From: JBBSBY01 sp038205805
GTDB lineage: Bacteria; Desulfobacterota; Desulfomonilia; Desulfomonilales; Desulfomonilaceae
Length of the DNA: 32,318 bases
Reading direction: 5' to 3'
NCBI GenBank assembly: GCA_038205805.1
Contig: JBBRBO010000030.1
Coordinates: forward strand, 1 to 32,318
Position numbers and translations under genes: made by a program. Of this stretch, positions 15,997 through 24,902 are shown in pieces. The first letter of the stretch is position 1. Every line of letters begins with the position of its first letter. The notes under the pieces were generated by a model. The model made no database searches. It was not told where the DNA came from and saw nothing but the letters and a program-made list of their open reading frames with translations.

Positions 15997-17289
15997 ATGA
16001 ATTGGGTGACAATCAGTCAAATTGCGCCGCATGAGAATCATGTAGTGGAGCTTCGCGGCTGGCTTACTAATCGCCGATCATCGGGAAAGATTCGCTTTCT
16101 TCAAGTTCGTGACGGCTCGGGCGTAATTCAATGCGTGGTCGTAAAGTCAGAGGTGTCGCCGGAGGCGTTCGAACTCGCAGGAAGCATTCCCCAGGAATCC
16201 TCCGTGATAATCACCGGTGAAGTCAGGAAAGACGAGCGCTCACCGCTCGGCTTCGAGCTTTCCGTGCATGACCTGCGGCTTGTGTCCGCTGCAGAGCCCT
16301 ATCCCATATCCAATAAAGAGCACGGAGTGGGATTTCTCATGGATCACCGGCACTTGTGGTTGCGATCCTCGAAACAGGTCGCTCTTCAGCGGCTGAGAGC
16401 GGTTATCACCAAGGCCGCACGGGACTACTTCGATGAGCGGGGTTTTGTTTCCATCGAGGCGCCGGTGCTGACGCCTACTGCATGCGAAGGAACCACAACG
16501 CTCTTCGAGGTGAACTACTTCGATAGATCCGCTTATCTGACGCAGTCCGGACAGTTATACGGCGAAGCGGCGGCAATGGCATTGGGCAAAATTTACGTTT
16601 TCGGCCCCACATTTCGGGCGGAAAAGTCCAAAACCCGCCGACACCTCACCGAATTCTGGATGATTGAACCTGAAATGGCCTTCTGGGAGCTACCTGAAAC
16701 CATGGAACTCGCCGAAGGGCTCATTGTGTGTATTATCTCGGCGAGTCTTGAAAAGGCCCGACAAGAACTCATTACATTGGAACGGGATATCACGCCGCTG
16801 CAAAAGGTGAAGGCGCCGTTTCCTCGCATTACGTATACCGAGGCCATAGACATCCTCAAATCGCAAGGTGTAGACGCTGCTCATGGAGATGACTTCGGCG
16901 CGGACGAGGAAGCCGTGTTGTCGAGCAAGTTTGACAGCCCCCTGTTCGTGACCCATTATCCTACGAATATTAAGGCTTTTTACATGAAGCCCGACCCGAA
17001 AAAACCGGAGTTCGCTCTCGCAATGGATCTCCTTGCTCCTGAAGGCTACGGTGAGATCATCGGCGGCGGACAAAGGGAGGACTCGGTCGAGGCGCTTGCA
17101 GCCCGCATTCGTGAGCACGGCTTGGAGCAATCGGCCATGGATTGGTACTTGGATCTAAGACGGTACGGTTCCGTTCCACATGCCGGTTTTGGGCTTGGGA
17201 TTGAACGAGCGGTAGCGTGGATCGCCGGGATACACCACGTGCGAGAAACCATACCGTTCCCCCGTCTGATGGATAGGCTCCATCCATAG
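15997..17289 (+). CDS. asnS: Asparagine--tRNA ligase
   Basis: Charges tRNA-Asn with asparagine in the cytoplasm. The 430-residue protein has the N-terminal OB anticodon-binding fold (VELRGWLTNRRSSGKIRFLQ, then VRDGSG) and a class II core. Motif 2 is FGPTFRAEKS with RRHLTEFWMIEPEMAF, the wording of AsnRS rather than AspRS. Motif 3 is GFGLGIERAVAWIAG, and the C-terminus RETIPFPRLMDRLHP again fits AsnRS (an AspRS would read AFP). The frame extends up to 15955, but ATG 15997 has GAGGAG at the right distance and gives the normal family length. It converges with the PilZ gene. Confidence 0.97.
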   Translation: MNWVTISQIAPHENHVVELRGWLTNRRSSGKIRFLQVRDGSGVIQCVVVKSEVSPEAFELAGSIPQESSVIITGEVRKDERSPLGFELSVHDLRLVSAAEPYPISNKEHGVGFLMDHRHLWLRSSKQVALQRLRAVITKAARDYFDERGFVSIEAPVLTPTACEGTTTLFEVNYFDRSAYLTQSGQLYGEAAAMALGKIYVFGPTFRAEKSKTRRHLTEFWMIEPEMAFWELPETMELAEGLIVCIISASLEKARQELITLERDITPLQKVKAPFPRITYTEAIDILKSQGVDAAHGDDFGADEEAVLSSKFDSPLFVTHYPTNIKAFYMKPDPKKPEFALAMDLLAPEGYGEIIGGGQREDSVEALAARIREHGLEQSAMDWYLDLRRYGSVPHAGFGLGIERAVAWIAGIHHVRETIPFPRLMDRLHP

Positions 17290-17344
17290 TTGTGGATGAG
17301 ATTGACAGCCACTCCTAGCGCTATTGCCGGCCGCAAACCGCCGC

Positions 17345-17725
17345 TTAGGACGGCAGTTCCAACAGATTCGCAAGGAACTCCGCGTCGGTGGTGTGGGTAT
17401 CGCCGGCACTGACCTCTATTAAGTGTCGCAGGTGTACGAGGCTATCGAGGTCCGTCTCCGTAAACGCTACAGCTATACCGTCTTTGTCCAAGCGCACTAC
17501 CTGGGCGTCAAGCTTAATACGGAGGAGGGTGGCCGGCCCAATGAGTTCAATCTGGAGCACGCATTCCGAACCCACGGGAATCGCCGGTTGGGCGCAAATG
17601 AGGAATGCGCCGCCGAGGCTCAGATCCTTGAGTCTCTTAACCAGCAAAATGCCTTCATCGAACTCAACCTGGACCTCGGTGCGAAATGGAATGCGAGTGA
17701 ATTTACGTCGGTTTTCCGAGTCCAT
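17345..17725 (-). CDS. PilZ domain protein
   Basis: A protein of 126 residues, essentially a bare PilZ domain, which binds cyclic di-GMP. Both binding motifs are present: RRKFTR (6-11, the RxxxR element) and DLSLGGAF (34-41, the D/NxSxxG element). The beta-barrel strands follow to about residue 95, then a short acidic tail with no known domain. It would act as a single-domain cyclic-di-GMP receptor or adaptor. No clear ribosome binding site precedes the ATG. The infC gene lies 168 nt upstream on the same strand, separated by a strong hairpin. Confidence 0.9.
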   Translation of the reverse strand: MDSENRRKFTRIPFRTEVQVEFDEGILLVKRLKDLSLGGAFLICAQPAIPVGSECVLQIELIGPATLLRIKLDAQVVRLDKDGIAVAFTETDLDSLVHLRHLIEVSAGDTHTTDAEFLANLLELPS

Positions 17726-17856
17726 AGGCGCTACTCTCTGCTGTCTTTTCCGTTAGAACATGGCGTAGAGCGGAGCTTACCGTACTTCTAAGCCGCCAAC
17801 CACGAGATTTTTTGCGTCGGATGGGCGCTACACGCGATCGCTGCGGACATAGCCTA

Positions 17857-17883
17857 CCGGGCGTAAACACGTCTACGCCCGGT
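17857..17883 (-). terminator. Hairpin after infC
   Basis: ACCGGGCGTA and TACGCCCGGT arms form a stem of about ten pairs around a short loop, starting 10 nt after the infC stop. No T run follows, so it may be a factor-dependent terminator or RNA-stabilising hairpin. Confidence 0.5.
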
Positions 17884-17893
17884 GAGTTGTTCC

Positions 17894-18430
17894 CTACTTC
17901 GGCCCCAAAATCATGGTCATGTTTCGACCCTCAAATTTGGCCGGCTGCTCGACTTGGGCCTCATCCTTCACCATTTCAAGGATCTTCTTGATCAAAGTGT
18001 GGGCTTGCTCCGGATGAGTGATCTCACGACCCCTGAACATCACGGTGATCTTGACCTTACAATCTTCCTTGAGAAAACTTAGTAACTGTTTGGTCTTATG
18101 GATCAGGTCATGTTCTTCGGTCTTCGGTCGCAGCTTGACTTCCTTGAGTGTGACGGTGGCTTGCTTTTTCTTTCGTTCGTGCTCTTTCTTGCTTTCTTCG
18201 TAACGGAACTTCCCGTAATCCATGATTTTACATACGGGCGGATCCGAATTAGGAGCAACCTCGACAAGATCGAGTTCAAATTCGACGGCTCTGCGCAGGG
18301 CTTCCTGTAGGTCGAGAATTCCAAGCTGTTCGCCTTCGGGAGCGATTACCCGCACTTTAGGAGCGCGAATCTTCTGGTTCACCCTAACTCGGAGTTCCGC
18401 AGGAACGGCAATTCTTGGCCTACCCTTCAT
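17894..18430 (-). CDS. infC: Translation initiation factor IF-3
   Basis: Binds the 30S subunit and checks start-codon pairing during initiation. The 178-residue protein shows the N-domain (RVNQKIRAPKVRVIAPEGEQ, then LGILDLQEAL), the lysine-rich linker (YEESKKEHERKKKQ) and the C-domain (VTLKEVKLRPKTEEHDL, KVKITVMFRGREITHPEQ). The length is normal. ATG 18430 is taken because AGGGGGG lies 8 nt upstream; a TTG immediately before it (18433) is possible, as rare starts are common in infC. It lies 36 nt after thrS, one operon. The usual downstream partners rpmI and rplT are missing here; a PilZ gene follows instead. Confidence 0.96.
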   Translation of the reverse strand: MKGRPRIAVPAELRVRVNQKIRAPKVRVIAPEGEQLGILDLQEALRRAVEFELDLVEVAPNSDPPVCKIMDYGKFRYEESKKEHERKKKQATVTLKEVKLRPKTEEHDLIHKTKQLLSFLKEDCKVKITVMFRGREITHPEQAHTLIKKILEMVKDEAQVEQPAKFEGRNMTMILGPK

Positions 18431-18466
18431 CAACGCAGCCCCCCTAAAACATAAAATCCGTCCAAT

Positions 18467-20377
18467 CTAGGAACGTTGTTTGACCCTTGCATGAAATTCC
18501 TTTATGAAGTCTTCGATGGATACGGTTGATGTGGATTCTTCGCCGCGACGCCTTACGGCTATCTGCCGGCTTTCCGCTTCTTTGTCACCTAGTATTATCA
18601 TATACGGAATCTTTTGATTCCGGGCTTCTCTAATCTTGAAGCCGATCTTCTCGTTGCGGAGGTCTTCTTCCACACGAATGTTTTCCGCTTGTAGAGCTTG
18701 CGCTACTTCCTTGGCGAAGGGATGGATGCGATCCGTTATTGTCATGACAACGACCTGGACCGGAGAAAGCCACAGTGGAAAGGCCCCGGCATAGTGCTCA
18801 ATGAGCACACCCAGGAATCGCTCTATTGCGCCGAGTATTACTCGGTGAATCATCACCGGTCGTTTGCGTCCGCCGTCGGAATCCGTATATGTGAGATCGA
18901 AGCGCTCGGGCAGAGTGAAATCGCACTGAATAGTGGCGCACTGCCAGGATCTCCCTAAGGCGTCTTTTAGCTTGATGTCGATCTTGGGGCCGTAGAACGC
19001 TCCGTCGCCGGCGTTGATCTCGTAATCCGCGCCTATGCTCTTCAGGGCGGTCTCCAGCGCCGTGGTGGCTCTTTCCCAGTCTTCGTCGGCGCCGATGGAT
19101 TTCTCGGGGCGAGTGCTGAGTTCCATCGTGTACTCGAAGCCGAAGATACCCATCACGTCACGAACGAAATTGATGATGGCCAGGATCTCGTCGTTAAGCT
19201 GTTCCGGCGTGCACAGGATATGGGCGTCGTCCTGGGTGAACTGGCGAACTCGAAGTAAACCGTGCAATACCCCGCTCTTTTCGTGGCGCAAAACGGTCCC
19301 CAGCTCGAAAAAGCGAATGGGCAAATCCCTATACGAGTGAATCTTCGATTTGTAGATGATCATGTGAGCCAAGCAGTTCATAGGCTTGATGCCGTAATTC
19401 ACATCATCTACGGTGGTGAAGTACATGTTGTCACGGTAGTTGTCGAAATGACCGGACTTTTCCCACAGCTCGCGTTTGAGGATTTGGGGGCCTTGAACCA
19501 TTTGGTAGCCCCTCTTGAGGTGCTCTTCCCGTTCGAATTGCTCGATGAGATACCGCAGCATGGCGCCCTTGGGGTGCCAAATTACCATACCGGGTCCCGC
19601 ATCTTCGGAGATGGAAAACAACTCCAGTTCTCGACCGAGCTTTCGGTGGTCGCGCTTCTTGGCTTCCTCGATCACATGGAGATGGCGCTTGAGATCATCC
19701 TTTTCGGCGAAGGCCGTACCGTAGATACGCTGAAGCATACGATTGCGTTCGTCTCCGCGCCAATACGCACCGGCCACCTTCATGAGCTTGAAGGCCTTGA
19801 CGCGTCCCGTATGGGGAATATGAGGTCCACGACATAAATCCGTGAACGCGCCCTGGGAATAGAGGCTGACTTCCGGGACGTCCAAGTCTTGAATGATTTC
19901 GACTTTGTAGTTTTCCCCTTTCTCGCGAAAGAGCTGTACGGCTTCCTCTTTAGGTAGGGTCATGCGTCGAAATTCAAGCTTGCTCTTGATGATCTCCTTC
20001 ATGCGAACTTCGATCTTTTCGAGATCCTCAGGGGTAAAGGGTCGACCGGCGTCAAAGTCGTAGTAGAAGCCGTCCTCGACGGAGGGGCCGATAGTGACCT
20101 TCACGTCGTCGAATAACTCTTGGACGGCCTGCGCCATGATGTGGGCGGTGGAATGCCGGAGCAGTTCCGTGCCCTTGGGAGAATGAACATCCACAAATTC
20201 GAGCCGGCCGGATTCGGTAAGCGGCGCGGACATGTCGATAAGCCGCCCGTTCAAGTCTGCGGCAAGGTAATCGTGGGCATTCTTTATTTTCAGATCGGAG
20301 AGGATTTCGTTCGGAGTGACGCCTGCCGGATAGGTCTTGTTCGTATTCCGGACTTCGACTTCTATTGAAGGATTCAT
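18467..20377 (-). CDS. thrS: Threonine--tRNA ligase
   Basis: Charges tRNA-Thr and hydrolyses mis-made Ser-tRNA. At 636 residues it is full length: TGS domain (1-65), editing domain with HSTAH (His75, His79) and DLCRGPHIPHTG (Cys182, His186), class II catalytic core with the zinc-binding Cys335 in KPMNCLAHM, and the anticodon-binding domain (about 535-636, beginning PVQVVVMTITDRIHPFA). All catalytic and editing residues are present. No clear ribosome binding site precedes ATG 20377. infC follows in the same direction; tRNA-Val lies about 95 nt upstream on the same strand. Confidence 0.97.
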   Translation of the reverse strand: MNPSIEVEVRNTNKTYPAGVTPNEILSDLKIKNAHDYLAADLNGRLIDMSAPLTESGRLEFVDVHSPKGTELLRHSTAHIMAQAVQELFDDVKVTIGPSVEDGFYYDFDAGRPFTPEDLEKIEVRMKEIIKSKLEFRRMTLPKEEAVQLFREKGENYKVEIIQDLDVPEVSLYSQGAFTDLCRGPHIPHTGRVKAFKLMKVAGAYWRGDERNRMLQRIYGTAFAEKDDLKRHLHVIEEAKKRDHRKLGRELELFSISEDAGPGMVIWHPKGAMLRYLIEQFEREEHLKRGYQMVQGPQILKRELWEKSGHFDNYRDNMYFTTVDDVNYGIKPMNCLAHMIIYKSKIHSYRDLPIRFFELGTVLRHEKSGVLHGLLRVRQFTQDDAHILCTPEQLNDEILAIINFVRDVMGIFGFEYTMELSTRPEKSIGADEDWERATTALETALKSIGADYEINAGDGAFYGPKIDIKLKDALGRSWQCATIQCDFTLPERFDLTYTDSDGGRKRPVMIHRVILGAIERFLGVLIEHYAGAFPLWLSPVQVVVMTITDRIHPFAKEVAQALQAENIRVEEDLRNEKIGFKIREARNQKIPYMIILGDKEAESRQIAVRRRGEESTSTVSIEDFIKEFHARVKQRS

Positions 20378-20471
20378 GCTGATTTATATAACGAGCGGTG
20401 TAATGCCCGGGCTCGATTGATGCTCATATAAGGGTATTTCACTTCCTGTAATGCTTTTTAACGGTTGATGC

Positions 20472-20546
20472 TGGTAGGCGCGTGGGGATTTGAACCCCAG
20501 ACCCTCACCGCGTCAAGGTGATGCTCTCCCCCTGAGCTACGCGCCT
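20472..20546 (-). tRNA. tRNA-Val (anticodon GAC)
   Basis: Folds as a full cloverleaf of 75 nt. The acceptor AGGCGCG pairs with CGCGCCT, followed by encoded ACCA. The D arm is GCTC/GAGC, the anticodon stem TCACC/GGTGA holds loop TTGACGC (anticodon GAC, reads GUC), and the T arm TGGGG/CCCCA holds TTCAAAT. All stems are perfectly paired. A good promoter lies just upstream. Confidence 0.97.
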
Positions 20547-20560
20547 TCAGTTATTCAAGC

Positions 20561-20589
20561 AGCCTAACAATGGCCCCAGCCTTTGTCAA
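20561..20589 (-). promoter_or_regulatory. tRNA-Val promoter
   Basis: On the minus strand a perfect TTGACA (20589-20584), a 17-nt spacer and TAGGCT (20566-20561), with 14 nt to the tRNA 5' end. A GC-rich region between -10 and start, as in stringently controlled promoters, is not evident. Confidence 0.65.
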
Positions 20590-20635
20590 GGGAAAAGGCC
20601 GCGAGAGCCCGACGCTCCCGCGTGGTAACGACGCC

Positions 20636-20752
20636 GCGGGCGTGAACTTGGTTCAGCTCGGCTGAGGACTGGAGGAAGAGTAGTTTTCCTCCCGCTCAGC
20701 GCTCTTGGCGCTATAAATGGTTGGCCGACCCGGTGAGCGGTTGCGTTCAAGC
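20636..20752. repeat. Family-2 element, diverged copy
   Basis: It carries GTGAACTTGGTTCAGC at one side, a central GGAGGAAGAGTAGTTTTCCTCC hairpin-like core (20672-20693), and ACCCGGTGAGCGGTTG at the other. The resemblance to the better copies is partial. It lies 25 nt beyond the stop of the TlpA-like gene. Confidence 0.4.
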
Positions 20753-20776
20753 CGACGCAATCGAAGCGGCTGGTAA

Positions 20777-21424
20777 TTAGCGAATAGGCTGCGGAATTAC
20801 GGCCTTGCTGACTTTACATGATTTCCCATCGGCAAGCAGACCACGAAGGAGAGCGACGGCGGGCGGAGTCTCCCAACCGGCGACGCCCACGCTGTATCCA
20901 ACTGCGTTCCCTTTGCAATCCACAATATAGGTGGTGGGGAATCCCGGCACCTCGAGGATGGCTTCCTTGCTCGGATTAATGAGAAATGCCGTATTCCGGC
21001 CGGCCAAACGCACTGTGCGCAAACTAAACCCGGCGCCGCCGTCATACAGCACGGGGAAAGGCGGTCGGTTCGCCATGGTGTGCTGAAGTATGGCTTGGGG
21101 CGGGTCAACGAGATTTACGCCCAGGATCTCCAGGCCCGATGAGCCGAGGTTTTGCTTAAGGCGTTGGAGTAAGGGCTCTTCGACTCGGCACGCGGGGCAC
21201 TGAATGGACCAGAAGTGCAACAACACCACTTTCCCGCGGAAATCCTTGAGCGTCGCATTCTGCCCCGTAGATGTTTTCAGGGCGAGATCCGAGATCTGCA
21301 CGGGGTTGGGGAACATAAAAATATTTGATGTGGACGCTAAATTATCGGTTTGAGCCGACGCGCCCGTGAAGCCGGCAAAGAGTATAAGGCATCCAAGGAG
21401 TAAGGATAGACTGAAGCGCTGCAT
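20777..21424 (-). CDS. TlpA-like thioredoxin-fold protein, exported
   Basis: A periplasmic thiol-disulfide protein of 215 residues. A signal peptide (about 1-24, MQRFSLSLLLGCLILFAGF, then TGASA) precedes a thioredoxin fold with FWSIQCPACRVEEP, whose CPAC is the redox pair, and GFPTTYIVD, which holds the cis-proline loop. Relatives (TlpA, ResA, CcmG) reduce cytochrome-c haem sites or copper proteins; the partner here is unknown. There are about 20 extra residues just before the cis-Pro loop (AGRNTAFLINPSKEAILEVP). Two further cysteines lie after the fold core (VDCKG and GKSC). I chose ATG 21424 because GGAGG lies just upstream; the frame itself opens at 21466. Confidence 0.88.
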   Translation of the reverse strand: MQRFSLSLLLGCLILFAGFTGASAQTDNLASTSNIFMFPNPVQISDLALKTSTGQNATLKDFRGKVVLLHFWSIQCPACRVEEPLLQRLKQNLGSSGLEILGVNLVDPPQAILQHTMANRPPFPVLYDGGAGFSLRTVRLAGRNTAFLINPSKEAILEVPGFPTTYIVDCKGNAVGYSVGVAGWETPPAVALLRGLLADGKSCKVSKAVIPQPIR

Positions 21425-21664
21425 GGGACCTCCGCAGGTTGTGTATACAAATATAGCTATTCTCATATATTCTCCGCCGTGTCAAGCATGTTCGCTGTGG
21501 GCGGCGTCAGGCGCGGCTTTCCGGACCAAGGGGATCCGTCGCCCGAGTAGCGTCACTCTCGGCGTAGGAGTGTATACCATTCTCCGAAGAAATCCACAGA
21601 TTGGAAAAGCACGAACGGTAAAGGCCGCTGTTGTACAATCCCAATGTTTTTGCAGACGGGTTTT

Positions 21665-21697
21665 GGGGAGAAGCCTTGTTCACGCAAGCTCCTCCCC
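21665..21697 (-). terminator. Hairpin after ppdK, a family-1 repeat core
   Basis: On the minus strand GGGGAGGAGCTT pairs with AAGGCTTCTCCCC (about 12 pairs, one bulge, 8-nt loop), starting 15 nt after the ppdK stop. The stem and following AAAACCC match the hairpin core of the family-1 elements (for example 27667-27710). There is no T run, so termination is inferred from position and strength. Confidence 0.5.
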
Positions 21698-21712
21698 GAG
21701 TCTTCGGCTGGG

Positions 21713-24499
21713 TTATGCGTCGTATTCCTTTTCCAGGAGGGTGGCGTGCGCCGCAGCCAGCCTCGCTATGGGCACACGAGGGCCGGAGCACGACACGTAA
21801 TCCAATCCCGCATGATGGCAGAAGCGGATGGAAGCGGGGTGGCCGCCGTGTTCGCCGCAGATCCCGATTTTCATGCCGGGACGCGCCTTACGACCGGCTT
21901 GGACGGCCATTATCATCAAGGCGCCGACGCCCTCGGTGTCGAGGGATTCGAAGGGGTTGTCCTTTATTACGCCTAGCTGCTGGTATGTGGGGAGGAATTT
22001 GTTTTCCGCGTCCTCTCGGCTGAAAGAGAAGGTCGCCTGTGTCAAGTCGTTCGTGCCGAAAGAGAAGAACTCAGCCACCTTGGCGATTTTCCCGGCTGTG
22101 ATGCATGCCCTCACGACTTCGATCATGGTGCCGAATTTGAAGTCCACTTTAACTCCGTATTTGGCTTCCGTGGCTTCTTTGATTTCGTCGATGTAATTCT
22201 TCATAATCAATAACTCTGCCACTGAACACACCTGTGGAATCATTATTTCCGGGTGGGCCTCGACTCCTTCTTTGACACACTCGGCGGCGGCTTCTAAGAC
22301 CCCCTGAATCTGCATCTTGTAGATTTCGGGATTGGATATACCTAAGCGCACCCCGCGATGTCCCAACATGGGATTCACTTCCCGTAACACCCGAGCGCGC
22401 TGCAACATCAGCTCCTTGCGCGCAATGGCCGCATCTATTTCGGTGACACTGATACCGGATAGGAAGGCGGGCATTGCCTCGCGGCTTTCCACGTAGTTGT
22501 TGTAAAGCGCCACATTAATAAGCTTTAGGCTGTCAAAGAGCTTCTCGGTTGTTGCGGCGGTGTTCCGCAGTTCACGAAGGTCTTTTAGTTGCTCCTCAAG
22601 CTCGTTCTCGAAGGGGAGGAATTCATGAATAGGCGGATCTAAAAAGCGTATGGTGACGGGGTAGGGCGACATTTCCTTGAAGATGGCGGCAAAGTCCGAT
22701 CGCTGGATTGGGAGCAGCTTGGCGAGCGCCGCTTCACGATCCTCCAAGGTGTCGGCCAGGATCATTTCGATAACTAGGGGTAGACGATCCGAAGCGTTGA
22801 ACATGCGCTCCGTTCTGCATAGTCCAATGCCCTTCGCGCCGTAGGAACGGGAGCGTTCCGCATCAAAGGGAGTGTCCGCGTTGGCCAGCACGCCCAGTCG
22901 TGCGAACTCATCGGCCCAGCTCAGGAGGGTATTCAATTGCGGGCTGAATTCCGGTTCGATGGTGGGGATTTCCCCTTCGTAGACATCACCGGTAGCGCCG
23001 TCTATGGTGATGATGTCCCCTTCATAGAGCACATTATCCCCAATGATCGCCATACGGTGTTGCGTATCGACCTTAATGCCTTCGGCGCCGGCGACACAGG
23101 GTTTACCCATTCCCCTTGCCACAACCGCAGCGTGGGAGGTCTTGCCGCCTCTGCTGGTGAGAATGCCTTGGGACGCGAAAAAGCCGTGAATGTCCTCGGG
23201 TTTGGTCTCTTCACGCACAAGGATGACCTTAGCGCCGGTTTTGCCGGTTTGTTCGGCGCGGTCGGCGTCGAAGATACACATACCTGAAGCGGCTCCGGGT
23301 GAAGCCGGCAACCCGGTGGCTAAGGGCTCCGCTTTGACGGTCGGGTCAAGACCGGGATAGAGCAGTTGCTCGAGATGCTCGGGGTTGATGCGCAGTAGGG
23401 CCTCCTCTTTGGTGAGCAGCCCTTCCTCGACCATTTCAACGGATGAGCGCACCATAGCCTGGGCGTTCATCTTGCCGTTGCGTGTTTGCAAGCAGTAGAG
23501 GATGCCTTTTTCTATGGTGAATTCAAAATCCTGGATTTCCCGGTAGTGGTTTTCGAGCTTGCTGCGGAGATCCTGGAGCTGATCATAGAGTTTCGGCATT
23601 TCCTGCGACATTTTGAGCAGCTGCTTGGGGGTGCGCTTGCCGGCGACAACATCCTCGCCCTGGGCGTTCACCAGGTATTCACCGAAGAGGTGATTTTCGC
23701 CGGTGGCCGGGTCTCGGGTAAAGCCCACGCCTGTTCCGCTGTCGTTGCCCATGTTTCCGAAGACCATGGCCACAATGCTTACTGCGGTGCCCTTTGCCTG
23801 ATCAGGGGTGATGTTAAACTGGCGTCGGTAGTCCACTGCGCGTTTGCCCAACCATGAATTGAACACGGCTTTGATAGCGATTTCCAACTGGCGGTAGACA
23901 TCTTCAGGGAAGGGCCGGAAAGTTTGTTCTTCCACCACGTGATGGAAGAGTTCACAGGTCTCTTTGAGGTCGTCGATGGTGAGATCCAAGTCCGACAGGG
24001 CGCCTGAATGGACCTTGATGGCCTCGAGAGTTTCGTCGAAGTACTTATCAGGCACACCCATCGCCACTTGGCCGAAGAGCTGAATAAAGCGACGATAGGC
24101 GTCATAGGCGAAACGCTCGTTCTGAGTCTGTTCTATGAGACCGTTGCGGGTGAGCTGATTGAGCCCCAAATTGAGGATGGTATCCATCATACCGGGCATT
24201 GACATGGCTGAGCCGGAACGTACGGAAACGAGCAAAGGATTGTCGGGATCACCAAAGATCCTGCCTGTTTTCCGTTCGATTTCCTTTATGTGCTCTCTCA
24301 CACTGTCCATGAGGCCGTCGGGTAAGTCTTTGGTGGGCGATTCGAGATACTCGTTGCAGGCGTCGCTGCTGATGACAAAACCGGGGGGTACTCTCAGACC
24401 GATCTGTGTCATTTCACACAGATTCGCTCCTTTACCTCCCAGTAGGCGTTTGTCCTTTCCGTCCCCTTCTTCAAATGAAAATGCAAGCTTTCGGCTCAT
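21713..24499 (-). CDS. ppdK: Pyruvate, phosphate dikinase
   Basis: Interconverts pyruvate, ATP and phosphate with phosphoenolpyruvate, AMP and pyrophosphate; in anaerobes it serves gluconeogenesis or PPi-linked glycolysis. The 928-residue protein has the N-terminal ATP-grasp region (LLGGKGANLCEMTQIGLRVP), the swivelling phosphohistidine domain (GGKTSHAAVVARGMGKPCVA, His456), and the C-terminal PEP/pyruvate barrel ending with GICGEHGGHPASIRF, whose Cys is the proton donor. All are intact. The frame runs back to 24691, but ATG 24499 has GGAG 7 nt upstream and begins MSRKLAFSF, the normal family start. A strong hairpin follows the stop; a TlpA-like gene lies 288 nt downstream. Confidence 0.97.
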   Translation of the reverse strand: MSRKLAFSFEEGDGKDKRLLGGKGANLCEMTQIGLRVPPGFVISSDACNEYLESPTKDLPDGLMDSVREHIKEIERKTGRIFGDPDNPLLVSVRSGSAMSMPGMMDTILNLGLNQLTRNGLIEQTQNERFAYDAYRRFIQLFGQVAMGVPDKYFDETLEAIKVHSGALSDLDLTIDDLKETCELFHHVVEEQTFRPFPEDVYRQLEIAIKAVFNSWLGKRAVDYRRQFNITPDQAKGTAVSIVAMVFGNMGNDSGTGVGFTRDPATGENHLFGEYLVNAQGEDVVAGKRTPKQLLKMSQEMPKLYDQLQDLRSKLENHYREIQDFEFTIEKGILYCLQTRNGKMNAQAMVRSSVEMVEEGLLTKEEALLRINPEHLEQLLYPGLDPTVKAEPLATGLPASPGAASGMCIFDADRAEQTGKTGAKVILVREETKPEDIHGFFASQGILTSRGGKTSHAAVVARGMGKPCVAGAEGIKVDTQHRMAIIGDNVLYEGDIITIDGATGDVYEGEIPTIEPEFSPQLNTLLSWADEFARLGVLANADTPFDAERSRSYGAKGIGLCRTERMFNASDRLPLVIEMILADTLEDREAALAKLLPIQRSDFAAIFKEMSPYPVTIRFLDPPIHEFLPFENELEEQLKDLRELRNTAATTEKLFDSLKLINVALYNNYVESREAMPAFLSGISVTEIDAAIARKELMLQRARVLREVNPMLGHRGVRLGISNPEIYKMQIQGVLEAAAECVKEGVEAHPEIMIPQVCSVAELLIMKNYIDEIKEATEAKYGVKVDFKFGTMIEVVRACITAGKIAKVAEFFSFGTNDLTQATFSFSREDAENKFLPTYQQLGVIKDNPFESLDTEGVGALMIMAVQAGRKARPGMKIGICGEHGGHPASIRFCHHAGLDYVSCSGPRVPIARLAAAHATLLEKEYDA

Positions 24500-24716
24500 G
24501 ACGAACTCCATAGACAATTTTGTAGTGTTACACCCGAACCACCGGCGCATGGCGTGCAGGGCCGCGGCTGATTGTAGATTATGCTGATGAACAGCGGGCA
24601 GTCTGTCCCATCGCTGTCGCGTAGAATTCCGAGATACCAATCGGAGACGTTCAGCATGACGCTTACGGGGCGCCGGGGTGAGCGGCTCCACTCAATTATT
24701 GCCGTTTTTTATGAGT
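24500..24716. other. ppdK upstream region
   Basis: About 217 bp read open in the ppdK frame but look non-protein-like. No convincing promoter was found; the promoter could lie here or within the family-2 repeat beyond. Confidence 0.3.
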
Positions 24717-24833
24717 AGTCGTTCACCGGGCTTGAGGCGGCTCTGCGCCCGGTTAAGGCCGGATGGAGACTCATCTCCTCCGGACCTCCCCTCGTGATTC
24801 TAAAGAGGCGTCCGTTCGTGGTGAACGGTTACC
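24717..24833 (-). repeat. Family-2 element, best full-length copy
   Basis: It is bounded by CGTTCACC (24720) and GGTGAACG (24820), inverted ends about 110 bp apart. Inside are GGGCTTGAGGCGGCTCTGCG and the central hairpin with arms CGGATGGAG and CTCCTCCGG around ACTCAT. Its reverse complement aligns along the whole length with 12152-12270 and 12748-12856. Confidence 0.75.
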
Positions 24834-24839
24834 TTACTG

Positions 24840-24902
24840 AGTCACCGGATGTGGAGACGTCGGCGCCACCGGTGAACGTTGGAGGAGAGACTCATCTCTC
24901 AG
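24840..24902. repeat. Family-2 fragment next to the full copy
   Basis: CACCGGTGAACG (24868-24879) and GGAGGAGAGACTCATCTCTC (24881-24900) repeat the end and the central block of family 2 directly beside the full copy, as if two elements had been joined or one had been partly duplicated. Confidence 0.45.

Noticed and set aside
24500..24691. 64-residue N-terminal extension of ppdK
   Set aside because: The family start and a ribosome binding site point to ATG 24499; the extension looks like translated noncoding DNA.
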